A stretch of DNA of 64,000 nucleotides from Aquila chrysaetos chrysaetos (GCF_900496995.4 NC_044030.1:75866017-75930016); one strand, 5' to 3'; positions 1 through 52,349 are shown, counted from the first letter of the stretch. Notes: generated from the sequence alone by a model not told the origin. Numbers and translations: made by a program.

Positions 1-3000
1 CAAACAGCACTGCATGGCTGGAAAAAGGCAAGAAAGAGCTTTTGCTGGCAGAAATCTGCTTTGCAATGAAATGCTTTACTTGGCAGGGGGGGAGAAGATG
101 AAGAGCCTGGTGTGAGGCTCGGCTGTGGCCAGCCCTTGTCCTGGAGAAGGGTTTAATAACTCCTTTCCTCTTCATGGTGAGGGCTGTCAGCGTTTGCAGA
201 TCCTGCCTTGTGCCAGATCATCCTTGGAAGGGGCAGGTGAGGGCAGGGTCCAGCTGCACTTTAGCATGGCTTGGAGCTGCTGCTCAGCTGTAAATGCTGC
301 ATTTGTTGAAAGTCTGGCAGCACTGTACCTTTCCGAGATACAGTCTTGTCCAGCATATCTGTATGCCTGTGCCTGTGCAGTGCCCTCCACCCGTGCTGTA
401 GCTGAGCAGACACACTGGGTCCTACGATGACTCCAAATGCAAGTTTTTAGAGTAAATGGAGCTAGGAATTTGGGCAAGAGAAAACGACAAAATATTTGGG
501 GACCAAATCTTGTTTGCCCAATGTGGCTCTTCTTCTTGCGTTGCTTCCAGAAGCTGTATCACACTAAAATAAGCAATTCCAATTCGTCTTATTGCCAGGG
601 GGATGTTCAGTGATGGGCTGATGGTGGTGGTGCGGCAATGGCAAGGGCTTGGGGAAGGTGTGGGCACACATCGCGTGAGTTTGGGGAGGAGGAAGAGTGG
701 TGAAAGGCCCTCAGCAGGGCAATGTCATTGAATTAGCGTTTTTCACAAGTTCTAAAATTCACCTGTCAAGGAGACATTGACGTGAATGCGTTCTTCAGGT
801 CAGGAGGGAGCTCCTCAGCAGCAGTCGCATGCTTCCTTGTGCCTGGCTCCCAGCTCTTCTGGGCCACTTTCTACTGCCTCCTTGTTAAAGGCAAGCCCAG
901 GGAAAGCTGTTTCACCCAGAGGCCAATACTCTGAAGAGTTCCCTGTAGACATGATGCAGCCTACAAACTGAGATATCTCCTGTTGCTTGGGCTGGTGGAA
1001 GATAACTTTTTTGACTTGACCCTAAATATCAGTGTAGACAATGCCCAGAGTTACAATTTTTGTCCTTTCCCTCTGATATGTTTGAAAGCCAAGTCAACAG
1101 AGTAATAGAAGCACAAGTTTATCTACAGTACAGGTTCTGCATGGTCTTTGTTTTTGTGAATGAGGGTTTTTCCCATAAAGCAGCAGATACAGTACAGCCT
1201 GTCTCTCCTTTGGCTGTTTGGATAACTGCCCAGTTTTGAAGGAGATGAACTGCCTTTAACAAGCTAAAAATAACCCCCTCATGGCACTGGAACAAGAGAG
1301 ATGCTGTCACAGTCATGCAGTTCACATACGTTAACAGAAGGATGATAAAGGCTGTAGGATTTGAAAGTTAGTGGGAATGTTGTATCATCACATCTGCAGT
1401 GTGTTTATCTGCAAATTCTTGAGCGTGTACACAGTCCAGTCTTGGTTGGGCTCGGTTAAAACTTATTCGAGATGTGCTGTGCTTGAATAAATGTAGCCTA
1501 TATAATGCATGAGACTTCAGATCCTCGATTCAGGTATGAAAGGCACTTAATGCTTACATACTCCATATCCTCTTGTGTATTAGGATGATATAAAATGTGG
1601 GTTTGGAGCTGAAATCCAAAGCTCTCCACCAGATGTGTCATGGGAATGCTCTCTGCAGCTGTGGGTTGACGTCGGTATTAGGAAGGTCTTGCTTCATTCT
1701 CAGGAGGGTTGCTTATTTTGAGGACTGTTTACTGCTTGCTTTGTCCCTCACTGTGAGTAAAAGGGTTATCGTTCAAAAAAAAAAAAAGGCAGAAGCAATT
1801 TATTATTCATCATGATGCATGGTCTCCAGATTTGTGCTAAGCCATGAACTGAGCGTTTATTAAAGAGTAGTTGGACCAGCTTTCACACAACTTCAGTTCC
1901 ATGTTTGTCTCCTCTGTTTACCAGCACCAATCTTCTGGGACTGCTCTGCAGCACATGGAGACATCTCGTGGGCAACGACTAAACTGCATGCAAATGTGTC
2001 ATGCTTTTTTAATGTTTGGGGGAAAAAAGGATAAAGCATAAAAAAGAAAACAGCAGTGATCTGTTTGTGCACCGTTTCAGAAATGTATGCATTTGATTTC
2101 CTTTAGCTTAGAAGCTGTTTCTAATGAAAATCATAATATATTGCAGAAGAGTAATCTGGTCCAAAAAGGACTAAGAACTGTTTAGCTGGGAGCGTCTTAC
2201 TATTTCCAAGGCATGTGTTGTCTGTGATATCTGTTTCTTGGAGAACTTAGCTGCATTAGCCATTTCCTGCATTTATTCCTTTTTAAAAGGATATTTTTAA
2301 AGTTTTGTCTCTTCAAAACATTATTATTAATTTTAGTGACTGTTTGGAAACCTGAAAATGAAATCTGCTTTGCTTAACTGCAGCCTTGACCATAAATGTA
2401 ACATTGCACCAATGAGTCTTTTGGAGCCAGCACAGCTGGGATCCTGCTACACTGGGAACCTGCCAGCCTCCTCTGGGCCATGGTCAGCACATTGGGGCTC
2501 CTGGTATCAAACACATGGAAGAAGGTTTTGGAGTGTCTTGTACAAAATAAACAGAGCGTTCTGGAAGATGAGAGCAACTCAGCTCTGCCATAGTGTGTTT
2601 CCAATCTGTTTGCTGAGGGTGCACAGGCAGATATTGCTGCTGCCTTTGTGCTGGTAAGTGCCAGGTTACGTATCATGTGCAGGTTTGTGTGTGACTACTG
2701 TATAGACTTGGTAAAGAACAATAAAAATAACCACTGGGGTTTTGTACTTCCTGAAGCTGACAGTAATGCCCTTTCTAGCAACTACTGCGTTACAGTGAAG
2801 GCTTAGGGTGGCTCTTGAATGCAGGCATTTGGTAGAGTGATAGGCCAGACATTCTTAGAGACCACTTTAAAGGCTTTTGTTTTGTTTATTTGGCATTTCC
2901 ACCTATTCAGAAAATAGGGCAGCTCCAGTTCTTGACTGTTTGTCAGGTTTCCTGATCTCCTGCTGCACATGAACTGAGAGTTTTCCAACACTTTCTTTAT

Positions 3001-6000
3001 AATTAGGTAAAAGAGGCCTCAGGTTCCCATCCCCTTTGCCCGGCCAGGAGGAAGCACAGGCTGCACCCGGTGGTACCGGCACGGGTAATTCCCAGATGAG
3101 CTGCTGGGGAAGGTGGTCGGTGCTTTGTTTCACCAGCAGTGCTAAATATAGCCCAAATCAGAGCCCTCCTGGAGCCTCGCTGGTGGAGCTTGCCTGGCCA
3201 ACACGCAGAGCTGCTGTCTGCCCCAGCAGCTTCACGCTGGGGGAGAAACCGGGGCACCGGGATTTTCTAAGATGCCAGTTATGGCACTGAATTAGTGCTG
3301 ACATGGAGGTGACATTCCTCCTCTTTTCCTCCATCCCTGGCTCCACTTGGATCTCTGAGTTTGTGCCATGACAGAGGGGAGCAGCGATGCGGTGCGCTTT
3401 GAAAGGGGATTCCTGTAGCTTGCACCAAAACCTGTTAAATCTGGGTTTAATTTGGACTTCTTGTGAGCCCCATGGTTCAGCCGAGGGAGCTCCCTGGGTG
3501 TTGGGAGGTGCTGTGTTTTGGAAAGGTGCCTGTGGGTGCTGCAGCCCCTGGCGCGGCACGTTCTGGCTCATCTGGCTCTTCCCAACATCCAGAGAGCTTT
3601 GAGCATGCCCTAAAATAGAGCAGTAAGCCATGGAAAACTCAGTGCTGGCCGAGAATAGGCAGTCTGTGTCCTCTGCATCGTTTGCAGTGTTAATTCTGGT
3701 AAATTATAGTGCTGCAGTTTGTAATTTACCTGGGAGATGGATTCAATTAAATTGAAAAAGAGCTAATTTAAAAGTGAAGGTATTTTACTTTGTGTGTAAG
3801 GTAAAGGGGCCTGTGGAGTTGCCTGCCTACCAGACACATTTAAGGCTTAAAGCGTGCTGTGCCCCATAAAGCGATAAATAATTGCACAAACAACTGGAAC
3901 AACTACAATTATAATAGGTCTTGGAACAAAATCTCCAAAACTTTTGGCAAGGTTAAAGCCTTTAAGGCATCAGCTAGTCTCGAGGCACTGGGAAGAAAGA
4001 CATTGTGCAGGGACCAGGTGAAGTCAGGTTTGTATCGGGCGTTTTGCACCTTTCCCTGAAGGGTCTGGTGCTGGCTCCTCTTGGACACTTGCTGGGTTCA
4101 TCCTGCTGGCTGCCCTACAGGCAGCAGCATTGGGGTGTTTCATGGTTAAATATGTTTGGGGTAGCGCTGCTTAAGGAAGAACTGCCCTGGCCGTGTCGGG
4201 ACCGAAGAAGATGAGCAGTTATCCCATGGAGCTTGTGCAGGGTTGCTGTGTGCAGGGGCACGGCCATTCCTCTTTCATATTGCTCTTCTACAGAAGGTCA
4301 GCGGACTTTCTGGTGGGCTTGCTTTGCCAGTGCAGGTAGGGCTAGAATTTGGCACGCCGCAGACGGCTCAGTCTCATCCTCACTGTTTCGCTCCCTAACC
4401 ATCAGGTTAAACTTGTCTATATGCTGCTAGCACTCCTCAGCAGAGAAAGCGGGCAGGCTGTGCCGTGGGGAGTCGGATGGGCTCCCTGATGGGAAAGGCA
4501 GCAGCTTAGGAGCTCTGCAACGGCAGCAGTGAAGCGGTTTGCTTATTAAATTGTATCATCCCCTGTGTGCCGCCTTGTTTTTGTAGATCGGCGATGATTG
4601 CCAAGCTGTTTGCGGTTAAACAATGCAGACTTTCATAATCCTTCTCCTCATCTCGCCTAATTAAGGGCCTGGTCTTGCTGGAGCTCTGCCCGAGCGAGGA
4701 CTCCGGGGGCAGTTGTTCGTTCTGGTGCGGTGCCAGGACCGTGTGTCCGTGATAGTGCCATTTCCTTTGAAATCAATTGAGATGTCACCATCACTTGATC
4801 CTGGAGCTACTTAATGAACTGGCAAAATGGGCTCTATTTTTAGATCTCCCTTCAAACTGCTGTGCGTGTTAAAGCTCCACTTGTCCTTAACGCCGGGATG
4901 GCGTTGGGCAGGATTTATTGGTTTAGTTTAATAAGAGGCATACAGAACTGAAATAATAAGCTCCATTTCCTTGAAAGTGAGGAAAATTAAAATGGCATGG
5001 TTAAATCCGGGCAGCCGACTCGAGACAGTAAAGCGATACGTTCACGTGTGGCCAGAAGAATAAGGTGGAGCTGAGTTTTTCTTCTTGTCTAAGTTGCGAG
5101 AGAGCCAAAGATTACAGACACATGACTTCGGGGAGTTCTCGCAAGCTTTGTGGATTGGATTTTTAAGTGTTTTCTGAATAGGATAAAACTCTTGGTGGTT
5201 TATTAGACAAGCTCAACAACTTAAAGAATATCTACTTCATTGCAAATGCTAGAGTGTCTTCCCCTACATGTTTATAATTAGTGTCAGAAAAGTATTTTTG
5301 CCAAAAGAAGAAATAAACACAGACATAGGTAATTTAGATGTTTGTACTTCTTATTGTAGTCTGAAGCCAAGTTGGATAAAATGTAATTTCAGGAAGCCTT
5401 GAGGCTTTCCCCAGCATTGGTGTTTGCACACACATGCCCTTCTGTGGATCATACTTGGGATTTGGGGGTTTGCTGTCTGTAGGCTCACAGCCTCCAGGAT
5501 TGCGCAGTGATGAGGTGAAGGAACAGGGTGTACGGTTTTAATGCAAGTGGCAATTGCCTCCGGTTTTTCCTCACACCCTACTAGATGGGAATTTATGTAA
5601 CTGCAGAATGCATCTATACTTTGCTTGTGTTGCACAGGCAAAATAAATAAAAGCAAAAAAAGTTTCAAACCAAACCCAAACCTTGAGTAGTAGAAACACA
5701 AGATGCACTGACTGGGTCACCCTTGAGCCTGGGCTTGGGGTGGAAATTGGCTGTGGCAGTGATGATTTCAGCATCTGTCTGTACACTGCTGCACACTAAC
5801 TCAATTTTTTCTTCCATGCTCTGAGCTGGAGGAAGCGGTCCAGCTTTGGAGTGGGAGTTGTGTGGTCTCATCAGGGATAATTGCCCACGTCCATGCATGC
5901 CGCAGAAACGAAGCAGCTCTATAGCTCCGGGCCCGAGCTGGGTTGTGCTCAGCTCCAGAAAAGTCAGGTTGGACCCATCTCTGTCTGTTAGGGTAGTTAA

Positions 6001-7873
6001 AACAGCATGCTGACAAAACTGGCTGCTTTGGTGAGGCATCCCTCTTGTTTTTCTTCATCCCTATGCTTCAGATATTTCTCAACCACAGAACTGACACTAC
6101 CCCTGAGTACTGATTGTTTCGCACACCTTCAAATTCACAAGCTACGTGATTTTTTTGTGTTTGTGCAAATGATTTCTACCTTTCTACAAGGGAGGCATTC
6201 TCACTTAATAAAGAGTATTTTGACATGTATGGTAAATTGCAACGTAACTTTATGTGATTCATGAAGTCCTGGCTCACGTCCAAACACTTCTGCTGTCTTC
6301 TGGGTATCCCTATCACTCACAGGGAGAGTTTGTGATACTTTGCCTGTGGTCTAATCACCGTTGGTTTGGGTCTCTTGGGTGGGTTTTTGGATCTGATTTC
6401 TTACATCTTCTCTGGAATGAGTCCCTCATTAGGATGGCCAAATCATAAGCACTGTTTTTTTCAGGCTGATGTAGTTATTTTCTTCAAATGAATCTGATTA
6501 TCTGGTGCTGTAAGCTGCAAAGCATGTGATGCTAGAAGTGAACTCCGAAGTAGTTGCTGCAGTGTGTTGAAAAATCAACAAGAACTAGCTGGGATGTGTA
6601 AACTATGTGTAGCTGTTCATGATGAAGGGGGAGGCATAAAAAGCAGTTTCCATTCCAGCTTCCTGTTATCTGCCAGTTTTATGGTTTCCTGAAGTTTTCT
6701 ACCCTTTGAACTGAAATCATGAAGTCTAGACTGTGTGCAAAAGATAAACTTTGGCCTTCTTGGTTTGGGGACAAGAGGGGCTGGGGGTTGGGAGGCAGGT
6801 TCTGGGGAAGATTCTGCCATTTCTGAGCTTGAATAGTGGAAGTAGAAATTATTTTAACAGTAAGAGTGTTTGGTCATTTCGGTGGGATTTTTTTTTAAAC
6901 TGACTTCCAGCGGTTCATATAGTACATTAAAAGTATAATGCAACCAGTAAGTGGTTGTATTGGAAATTCTGTCGTCCTTGCCATGAGCTGTCTGAATAAT
7001 TGTGCAGAGGATGCGTGGTGGGTGATGGGGTGAAAATATAAAAGAATTGCTGTGTGCATGGGGAGCATGTCAAGGATGGCTATTTTCCTACATCTAGGAA
7101 AATATGACTGCTGTAGTTTGGTAAAGGAAGCAGTGAGTGGAGAAGGTCACAAGGGTCTTCCACAACACAGGGGCTGGGGAAGGTCTTCGTGGGCTTTGTG
7201 CATGGGCAGCTGTGCTCATCCCTGAGAGTGTGAGAGCAGGATTTTGTCACCTGCATCTAGGCAAACACTGCAGGTAAACAGGCTCCTCCTGTCTCAGTGC
7301 ATTTACTGAAGGTGGCAGGGTTGCGATTCCACATGTAAATTTAAGTTGAGCATTTCCAGGCTTTTAAGTGCTTAGGTGTATAATCATTATAACTTTCTGT
7401 TAAATTAGCTTTTCATCCATTAGGCATCGGCATTCAACTCTGGACACTAACAATAAAATAACACTTTTTTAAAGTGGTTTTCTCTATAAAGATGTGATGT
7501 GTCTGGAAGCTTGCTGAGCTGAACAAACTGCAATAAAAGCTACATCAAAATCTTGTTAAAATGCATGTAGAAGCACCGGAATGAGGGGCCATAGATGCTG
7601 GAGGCGCTCTGGGGGCTCACTGTGGTACCCTGCAGAGGATCCCTGGTCATACTGAGCTGTACCTGTACCCATCAGTGAGATTTGCAATAGTGTCCAAAGG
7701 CATTGCTGAAAATTACTTAGAGAAATGTGTGCTGGCTTAATACAATGACATGTTTTGGGAAGAAAGATTACGTGCGGTGGAATTTTCTGTCCCTTAGTAA
7801 AAATGAGAGGAATTCCATCAACTTTTCTGTTTACAAGTAAATAATTAATTTTTTTTTGTTTCAATTTTTTTAG
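1..7873. other. Upstream intron of PDZD2; no exon seen
   Basis: All open frames here are short, unrelated to known families and without coding-like conservation. I found no GLGF or GDEIL block, so the exons for PDZ1 and PDZ2 must lie upstream of the window. The end is a T-rich acceptor tract. The stretch at about 4500-5050 is rich in TAATTA/AATTAA-type motifs and is noted as a finding. No repeat family was recognised. Confidence 0.65.
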
Positions 7874-45611
<37,738 letters not shown>

Positions 45612-48600
45612 TGGAAGCACTACATCAAATCACACTTGCTAAGACAAAACACTTAAAACTGGCTACAAGCTATCTTTGTTTCTAAAGTCACACAGAAGTG
45701 TCTTAATGCTCTACAGAGAGGTGCTAAGAGCCTTGGAGAACCACTGAGCAAGCATGTGATGAGCATCATAAAATCTCACCTAAGTATCGAGGATGAAGGA
45801 AGCCAAATGTTAAGAGACAATTTTGTATTATGTGGCAGTTTTAATGGAACTTCAAGACCTCTCCTGGGTTTGATTTGAAGTATTTTGACTGAGAAAAATA
45901 ACACTGTGCCTGTCCCTGATATTTTTAGTATCTGCAGAGCATTGGGAGTATAACTTATGGTTGTTATCCTGTTGACAAGGATGGGTATTTAGATTGTACT
46001 GTATCACTTAGCTGTAATAAGACTTCAGGACACTTACTTAGGGTCTGGTCCTTTTTTTGTTGTAATAAGAGAATGTCTGGAACAATCTCACTTTATTCTT
46101 CTAAGTGCAGTTTTGCTAAAAATGCATGACAAAAAGAGTATAATTTTGCACAACTTTTATGCCTAAAACATGAGCATTTTAATGCAAAGCTGAAAAATCT
46201 TAAAACTGATGAACTAACTTGGCATCCATCACAACTGAGTCTGCTCTTAGATGCAACTTGTATCTGAAATCACTTGGCATTAATGCAGTAGAACTCTGTG
46301 AGCAAAAAAATCACATCCAAATAATAGGTGATTGTCCACCAAGGTGTAGACTGAGTTGTTAGTTGTGATTAAAACAGGAGCGATAAAAATTGGGGTCTGA
46401 ATTTTCAAATTTAGGCTTCTAATGTTAGGCACCTTTAATATATATATATTTTTAAAAAGGGGATAATTTCAAGTGCTGAGCACTTGCAGATCCCACAGAC
46501 TTCAGCAATCACAAAGTATGTCTGAAAGTCGGGCTGCTTTTATTTGGCTGCAAGAGGCTTAAGGCTGCCCGACTTGAAACACTCAAGCTGAAAGTGGTGG
46601 TCTAACGATGGGGATTATAACAGATTAAATCTGAACTGGCCATATTTCTGGCTTTTAATCGCTCTTTTTTGTTTTGTCTTGTCCAATATTTATTTTTGCT
46701 TGTGTGAGAGTGGGTGAGGATGTGTGTGGAAGATATAAGTGCACCTGGCTGCATCAGGAACAGGCTGATGCTGAGGGTTCTGGATGGTGAAACTGAAAAC
46801 TGTTTGTGTAGACAGGAGAAACCATGGTGTTAGATACAGCAGAACTGACAGGGTTGCAATGCCACGGGTGCTTAGTTTGGATTTTCTAACCTCTACTCAC
46901 AGTAGAGGTACCAGCAGCAGGCCATGCTGCTGAGTGTTTTTCATAGTCTGCTGTGTTGGGAGGAGAGCGTACGGGTGCAAGAGATTAGACTCTGTTATTT
47001 CTCTTCCTACATCTGGGATAGCTAAACAACATAAAAGAGATACAGGAAGAAATGGGCCAGTGTCCTTATCAGCTGAGAACAAGTTGTTTGTTCCAGAGTG
47101 CTCAGGTTGTTTGTCACATTAGGCTGGAGACTGCTTGCAGCCAACATGCCCAGGGTGAAGAGCTCTCAGCCTGGAACCGGTCCAAATCTGAAGTGCTGCC
47201 TATGTCTATAGTGAGCCAAGACACTGCATAGCTGTTACAAAAAGGTCTGGGCTTGTCACTTGGCCCTACCCCAAGATCATACTATAGTTCAGTTTATTTA
47301 CATTTATTCAACAGTGCTTGGAGCAGTTGCTTCCAGCTTAGTGGAGCACTTGCTTTAGTTAATTTCTGACAGCTTCATTAGACTCCAACTCGTGATATAC
47401 AGAGGAAAATTCAGTTCTGCAAGGCAACCTGAGACCAGGTAAGCAGAAAAGCTGTGCAATGTTTTGTCTAAAAATGAATAGATTTAATTCTTTTTCTGTG
47501 ACATTAGCATGTGAATCCAGGGAGAAATGCAGCTTTTGGTTACAGGAAAGGCAATACTTTACATAGTCCTACAGCTGCTTTGCCTGCAGGATTTCTGTCA
47601 AAACTAATTCAGGTTCAGTGCTGTGAAATGACTATGGAGTTGGGTTCCCTGTGACCCCGAAGCTCAGCCGCTCTGTTGGGACTGGTGCTTGCCTCCAGTC
47701 ACCTCCATGGTGGGAGAGGCTTCAGGAGGATGCAGCACTTGGGGTCAGAGGACCACACTGAGGTTGCAGGCCTGTGCTGGGATAAAAGAGGTTACCCCTG
47801 CATATTTGGTGAAAAACAGGGAGAAGACATTTGGCAGTGACAATTAAATGGTGAGGCCTTGTTCAGGAATGACCAAAATCTGACTGTAATAGCGTGTATA
47901 ATAGATACATAAAATGCATGTGGAATTTAATGCAGCGTAGTGAATACATACCTGTATACGTATAATACGTACAAGTGCAGTACTGACTTTTTGCTACTTT
48001 AATGTGGTAAATCACAGTTGTGTTTTAGGAAATGGCATTTTTTTTCAGTCCACAGTTTAAAATTTTGGAGGTTCCAATGCAGGGAGGCATATGTCTCCCT
48101 CACTCCTAAACCGGTGTGAGCTCAAAGGTAAAGTCTTCATTTTGTAAATTAAACTTAATTTGAGGTGTCTTAAGATGATATGTGGTGAATATTTTCAGAT
48201 GCTTATTTGCAGGTACTGTTCATTGTGAGTGATTTAGAAGGCTTTAATTTTTCAGTAATCAAATACTATACTGTTCAGTATTTTATTTTACATGCACGTA
48301 GATATGTGTTGGCTGAGTAACAGCAGAGGTGGGGATTTTTGTGTGTGATTCAGTAGTGGCTATAATTTAAAAGCTAGGTTTAATGTTTTAAGTCTGATAG
48401 TTACTATGGGTAGAATGATACACTTCTCTACTAACATTACAGCAAGAAAAAGAATAGTATTTAACCCTGATTGTTTTTGTTCCTGAAAATACTTTTTTTT
48501 AATGTGAAAGAACAAGAAACATCTTTACTGATGCTACCAGTGTTGATATGATTACAGTAGTGTTTCCTGACATCTCTGTTGGGGTGACATTCCCCATAAA

Positions 48601-49522
48601 AGTCCCAGGATTTATGCAACATGGGTCTGCTTTATTACAAACAGGATGGGTAGACCAAACAGATGTAGTGAACCTTTGGTTGCGCACCTGGAAAAGTAAA
48701 TGTTATTTTTCTGAGAGCCTGGTCCCACCAAAATGACAGAGGACGTTGCATTGGTTCATCAGTATTCAGTAGGTTCATGAGCATTTTTGGCCTTGCTGTT
48801 TGCCTGTCAGTCCCCACAGTGATTCTTTGCCATACCAGAAGGTTGGCCAAGCTCTAGGAGAGCGGTGACTCCCCAGAGACTTGCAGCTGCCTCTTGGAAG
48901 ACCAAAAAATCAGAATGAAATTATGTACTTGGTCCACGACTGTTCACGAGGGACCTGAAGGCATTCCTGGTGAGGTGAATTTGCTCCTAGATGGAGAAGG
49001 TCTGGTGGAGGGCTTTGCTGCTTCCAGGCCTGGGGCAGCTCAGTGTACACATCCTGGATATGAGAATGGGCTCTGGTGTGATACTGCCATTGCATATTCT
49101 GCAGCCTTCTGTACCTGAAAGTTCTTTCCAGCTTCTTTGGGGACTGCATCTGTATTAAGAACTGTGAGATTAGGCCTAAATGAGGGAGGGAGCAACATCT
49201 GATTGTTTTCTTGCTAAAAAAAATAGTATGAGGGCAGATAAGTATTAAACTGTTGAGTGATTCATGTTTTCTAATGACCCTCTCTTAAAATTAACCCTAG
49301 TTAATGTTCTGCAGTGGTTCTTGTCAAAATCTGAAGGAACTGCTCCCAGATGGGAATGTTTACCTGCTTCTACGTTTAGCGTATGTAAATGTACAAGTGG
49401 AAATATTGATGAATAGTAGACTAGATCATGTGAGAAATGGGGATCCCACTTTAGGTAGATTTTATGTGTTAGGCTGATACACTTATTGTATGATATTGTA
49501 TATTTACACTTTTATTTATATA

Positions 49523-49528
49523 AATAAA
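49523..49528 (+). terminator. PDZD2: Poly(A) signal AATAAA, proximal candidate for PDZD2
   Basis: A canonical AATAAA lies in TATAAATAAAACTTC, 3.9 kb after the stop codon. A T/G-rich stretch follows within 40 bases. It is the first strong hexamer in the 3' UTR. Confidence 0.6.
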
Positions 49529-49685
49529 ACTTCTTTTAATGAAAACTGTTTAATATGCCTTGTATATTTTAAAAAAGTGAGTGCAATAACATGAAATAGA
49601 TTGTACATTTTTCAATTTGCTGTCTCTGTTATGTAAATCTGTATTGCCATAAACTGTTTTATTTGGGTTTTTTAGTGATTTTGAA

Positions 49686-49691
49686 AATAAA
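49686..49691 (+). terminator. PDZD2: Poly(A) signal AATAAA, distal candidate for PDZD2
   Basis: A second canonical AATAAA lies 163 bases after the first, followed by a GT-rich element (TCTGTTATGCCGATGTCTGT). It is a plausible main or alternative end of the transcript. Confidence 0.6.
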
Positions 49692-52328
49692 TGGTATCCT
49701 TAGTACTCCTCTAGATACTTATTTCTGTTATGCCGATGTCTGTCTGGTCCACAGTTGGCACTGGCATCGTAGGGAGAGCACGGACAAAGACTAAGTAAGC
49801 GTTAATGCTGTCCAGTTGTGCATCTAAGCTAGAAGTAAAATACCAGCCTCTAAGAACTGTCATTCAGCATGAAGAGGATTAAAGCATTTAAGAAGTGTTA
49901 GAAGGTGTTGTATAGGACCTGCTTTGGTATCTTGGAAGCTGTGCTTTTTTTTCCCCACCCCTGTGCAAGGAAAATGCGGAAGGCAAAGGTGAAATGCGGG
50001 GTTTTCATCAAGAGGAGCAGTCTTTGGAGTGCATCACCGATAAGCTGTACCTCTTGCCCAGCCCCTGGGCTGTAATGGAACAGGTTGTATGTGTAGGGAA
50101 TATGTATATACAACTAGGTCTAGACTGGTATTTCTTCTTGTCTTCCACCTACCCTGGAGATAAACTCCCCTTCAAAACCCTACTGAGCTGGTGGAATGGG
50201 CTGGGGTGGAGGCAACCTCTCTGTGGATGGAGTGGAGCTGCAGTGGAGCTCATAGTGGGAGGTGGAGGCCATAAGCTCCCAACAGTGCAAGTTTGCATCA
50301 AGTGGTCCACCATTTTATGGACACAGCTGGCTTCACCATCACTGCATGGCAGCTCGAAGCAAGCCTGCCTTCCAGAAAGATGAGGCAGCCCAGAAAGCTC
50401 TCCTCTCAGCTGCTCTGACATGGGGAATGCCAGAGGCGCCCCAAATCCCGCGCTGCCTGGCAGGACACGGACACGTCAGCTAGTCACTGCGGGGTAGGCT
50501 GAGCTGGAGGAAGGAGCATGTGGGTTAAGCATTTATATCCACATTGCAAGCCTGCGTGCGTTGCTCCGTGCTGGAGTGCTGGGTTGGGCGCTCGCAGCAG
50601 CAGCACGTCTGGAAACTCCCGCCCGGCTCACGGCACGGTGCAGTCCTGCCCTCTCCTCGTGCACGCGTGGCGCTCGCCTGCGTCTCTCTGCCGTGCCTTG
50701 CAAACCTCGCCGTTTCCTCTGGTGCACGGTGCTGCCCGAAAGGGCCGGGTGGGTTTTTCTGCGAGGGGAAGAAGGCGTTTGCTTTCCCGTGCTGGTGGCA
50801 CGGAGAGCATTTCCCTCGTCCCTGGGCTCGTGCCCCAAAAGCCAATGTGCATGCTTTCAGTTTCCTTCTCTGGGTGCTGCGCCGTGAGGGTGCAAGTGAG
50901 CAAGACTCACGTGAGGAGGGATAAACACCAGCGCTCCTGCTGACTCACCCTGCGGGAAAGGCCGCACCCGGATACCCGGTCCCTTTCCTGGACTGGAGGA
51001 GAAAAGGAGGAACTTCGCGGTCTCCCAGTCCCCTGCCTGCATTGGGACCCCTTCTCCCCAGATCCCCCTCCCTTGTGAACACCTGCGATGAGGGACGCTG
51101 TGGAGCCTGTGTTGTTGCACACGATGAGATCATGCAAGGCATAAAACCAGTAGCGTGGGAAGGGGATGGACAGGGAGGTGTGGGGTAGCGCAGCAGCCCC
51201 CTTCGAGCTTGCTCCAGCACGTCTGTCCCTGGCCAGAGCCTGGCTTCTCTCTCAGAGCTGTATGGGGAAAAGCAAAAAGACATTTTTAGCCATGAAGATC
51301 TCTGCTTTCCCCTCTCCCCTGCTGACCTCAGTGCTGGGGCAGCCCAGCCCTTTCAGTGACTCCCCTGTATCCATTCTCCCGTCTGTCCTTCTCCCACTTT
51401 CTTCTAACGTATGGCATGAGCTGGGGCTCAACAGGGCTCAAGCCTCAGAGCAGCCTGGCTTTTGTAAGATCAGTCTTGAACGTCTTTAATTAAAATCTTA
51501 ATTGCCTCAGACAGTGGCTAAGTAAAGAGGAACGCACGAGAGAAGACGCAGCGGACTTAATCCATAAATGGTTTATCCACTAGGACATACGAAGTGGTAG
51601 GAAATTACATCTAAGTTTTACCTGAGTCGGTTGTCTTTTGGGGATTGGGCTTTTTCTGAAGGCCTTGAGGCACTGGCAAATGGGGAACTTGGCACAAAAG
51701 GCAGAAGTTTGCAGTTTTGGGGACAGCTTTTTTTATTCCCATATCGTTAACATACAGAGCTTAGATCTATACGAGGTGAGTAGAGACACCTACTTTGTTG
51801 TTTGCAATCAGGTTTATCATTCTACCTGAAAAGTTCTGATGTCCGAATAGGGTCCAAGTGTCTCTCGTGTAGCTGTTTATGGCTCCAAAACATCATCTGT
51901 ATTTCCTGGAATGTGTCAAAACTGGTACTTTATCACATTTGACCAAAGGCTAATGGTCGCTGTCTCTGTCCCCGCACAGGGGTGGTGTGAAGGAGACTCC
52001 CTGGGGGGGACATTCCCCGTGGCCCTCCCCAGAGCCAGTGGCCAGGCAGGAGCAGAGCATGCGGTGACCGGGCGCGATGCCCACGCACCCAGGGAAGTGA
52101 CGCCACGGGGCAGCACGTGAGTGCGATGACAAGGGGAAGCAAAACCTCCCCAGGCCATGGCCCTGAGCTGCACTTCCCAGTGCCCAGGGCCACGCAGGCT
52201 CAGCCCCAGAGCCGGCCATGGCTGCGGGGCGCATGTCCACCCTGATGCTTCTGCACTGCCAGCCCTTTGCCCTCCCCTTGCCCTGGGCTGGGAGATTCAA
52301 AGCTCTGGTCCAGCAGTTTGGTGCTTGC

Positions 52329-52349
52329 TTTTTTTTTTTTTTTTTTTTT
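52329..52349. repeat. Poly(T) run, 21 bases
   Basis: This is an uninterrupted T21 run in intergenic sequence, followed by CTTTCCGG. Confidence 0.9.

Larger units (their letters stand above)
45612..49710 (+). other. PDZD2: PDZD2 3' UTR (about 4 kb)
   Basis: This is a non-coding continuation of the last exon, with stops in all frames and an AT-rich composition. It contains ATTTA/TTATTTAT-type stretches near its end (49511-49528). The end is inferred from the poly(A) signals listed separately; earlier weak ATTAAA hexamers at 46624 and 49243 could give shorter forms. No microRNA or protein site is claimed. Confidence 0.75.

Noticed and set aside
1..7873. A search for the PDZD2 start codon, a CpG-island promoter or PDZ1/PDZ2 exons.
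   Set aside because: No GLGF or GDEIL block, CpG island or convincing splice-bounded frame was found, so the 5' part is assigned to sequence outside the window.
50500..51280. A GC-rich patch with several overlapping frames of about 100-140 codons on both strands, considered as a first exon or CpG island of another gene.
   Set aside because: Frames conflict, none resembles a known protein, and CpG density is well below that of the PMAIP1 island.
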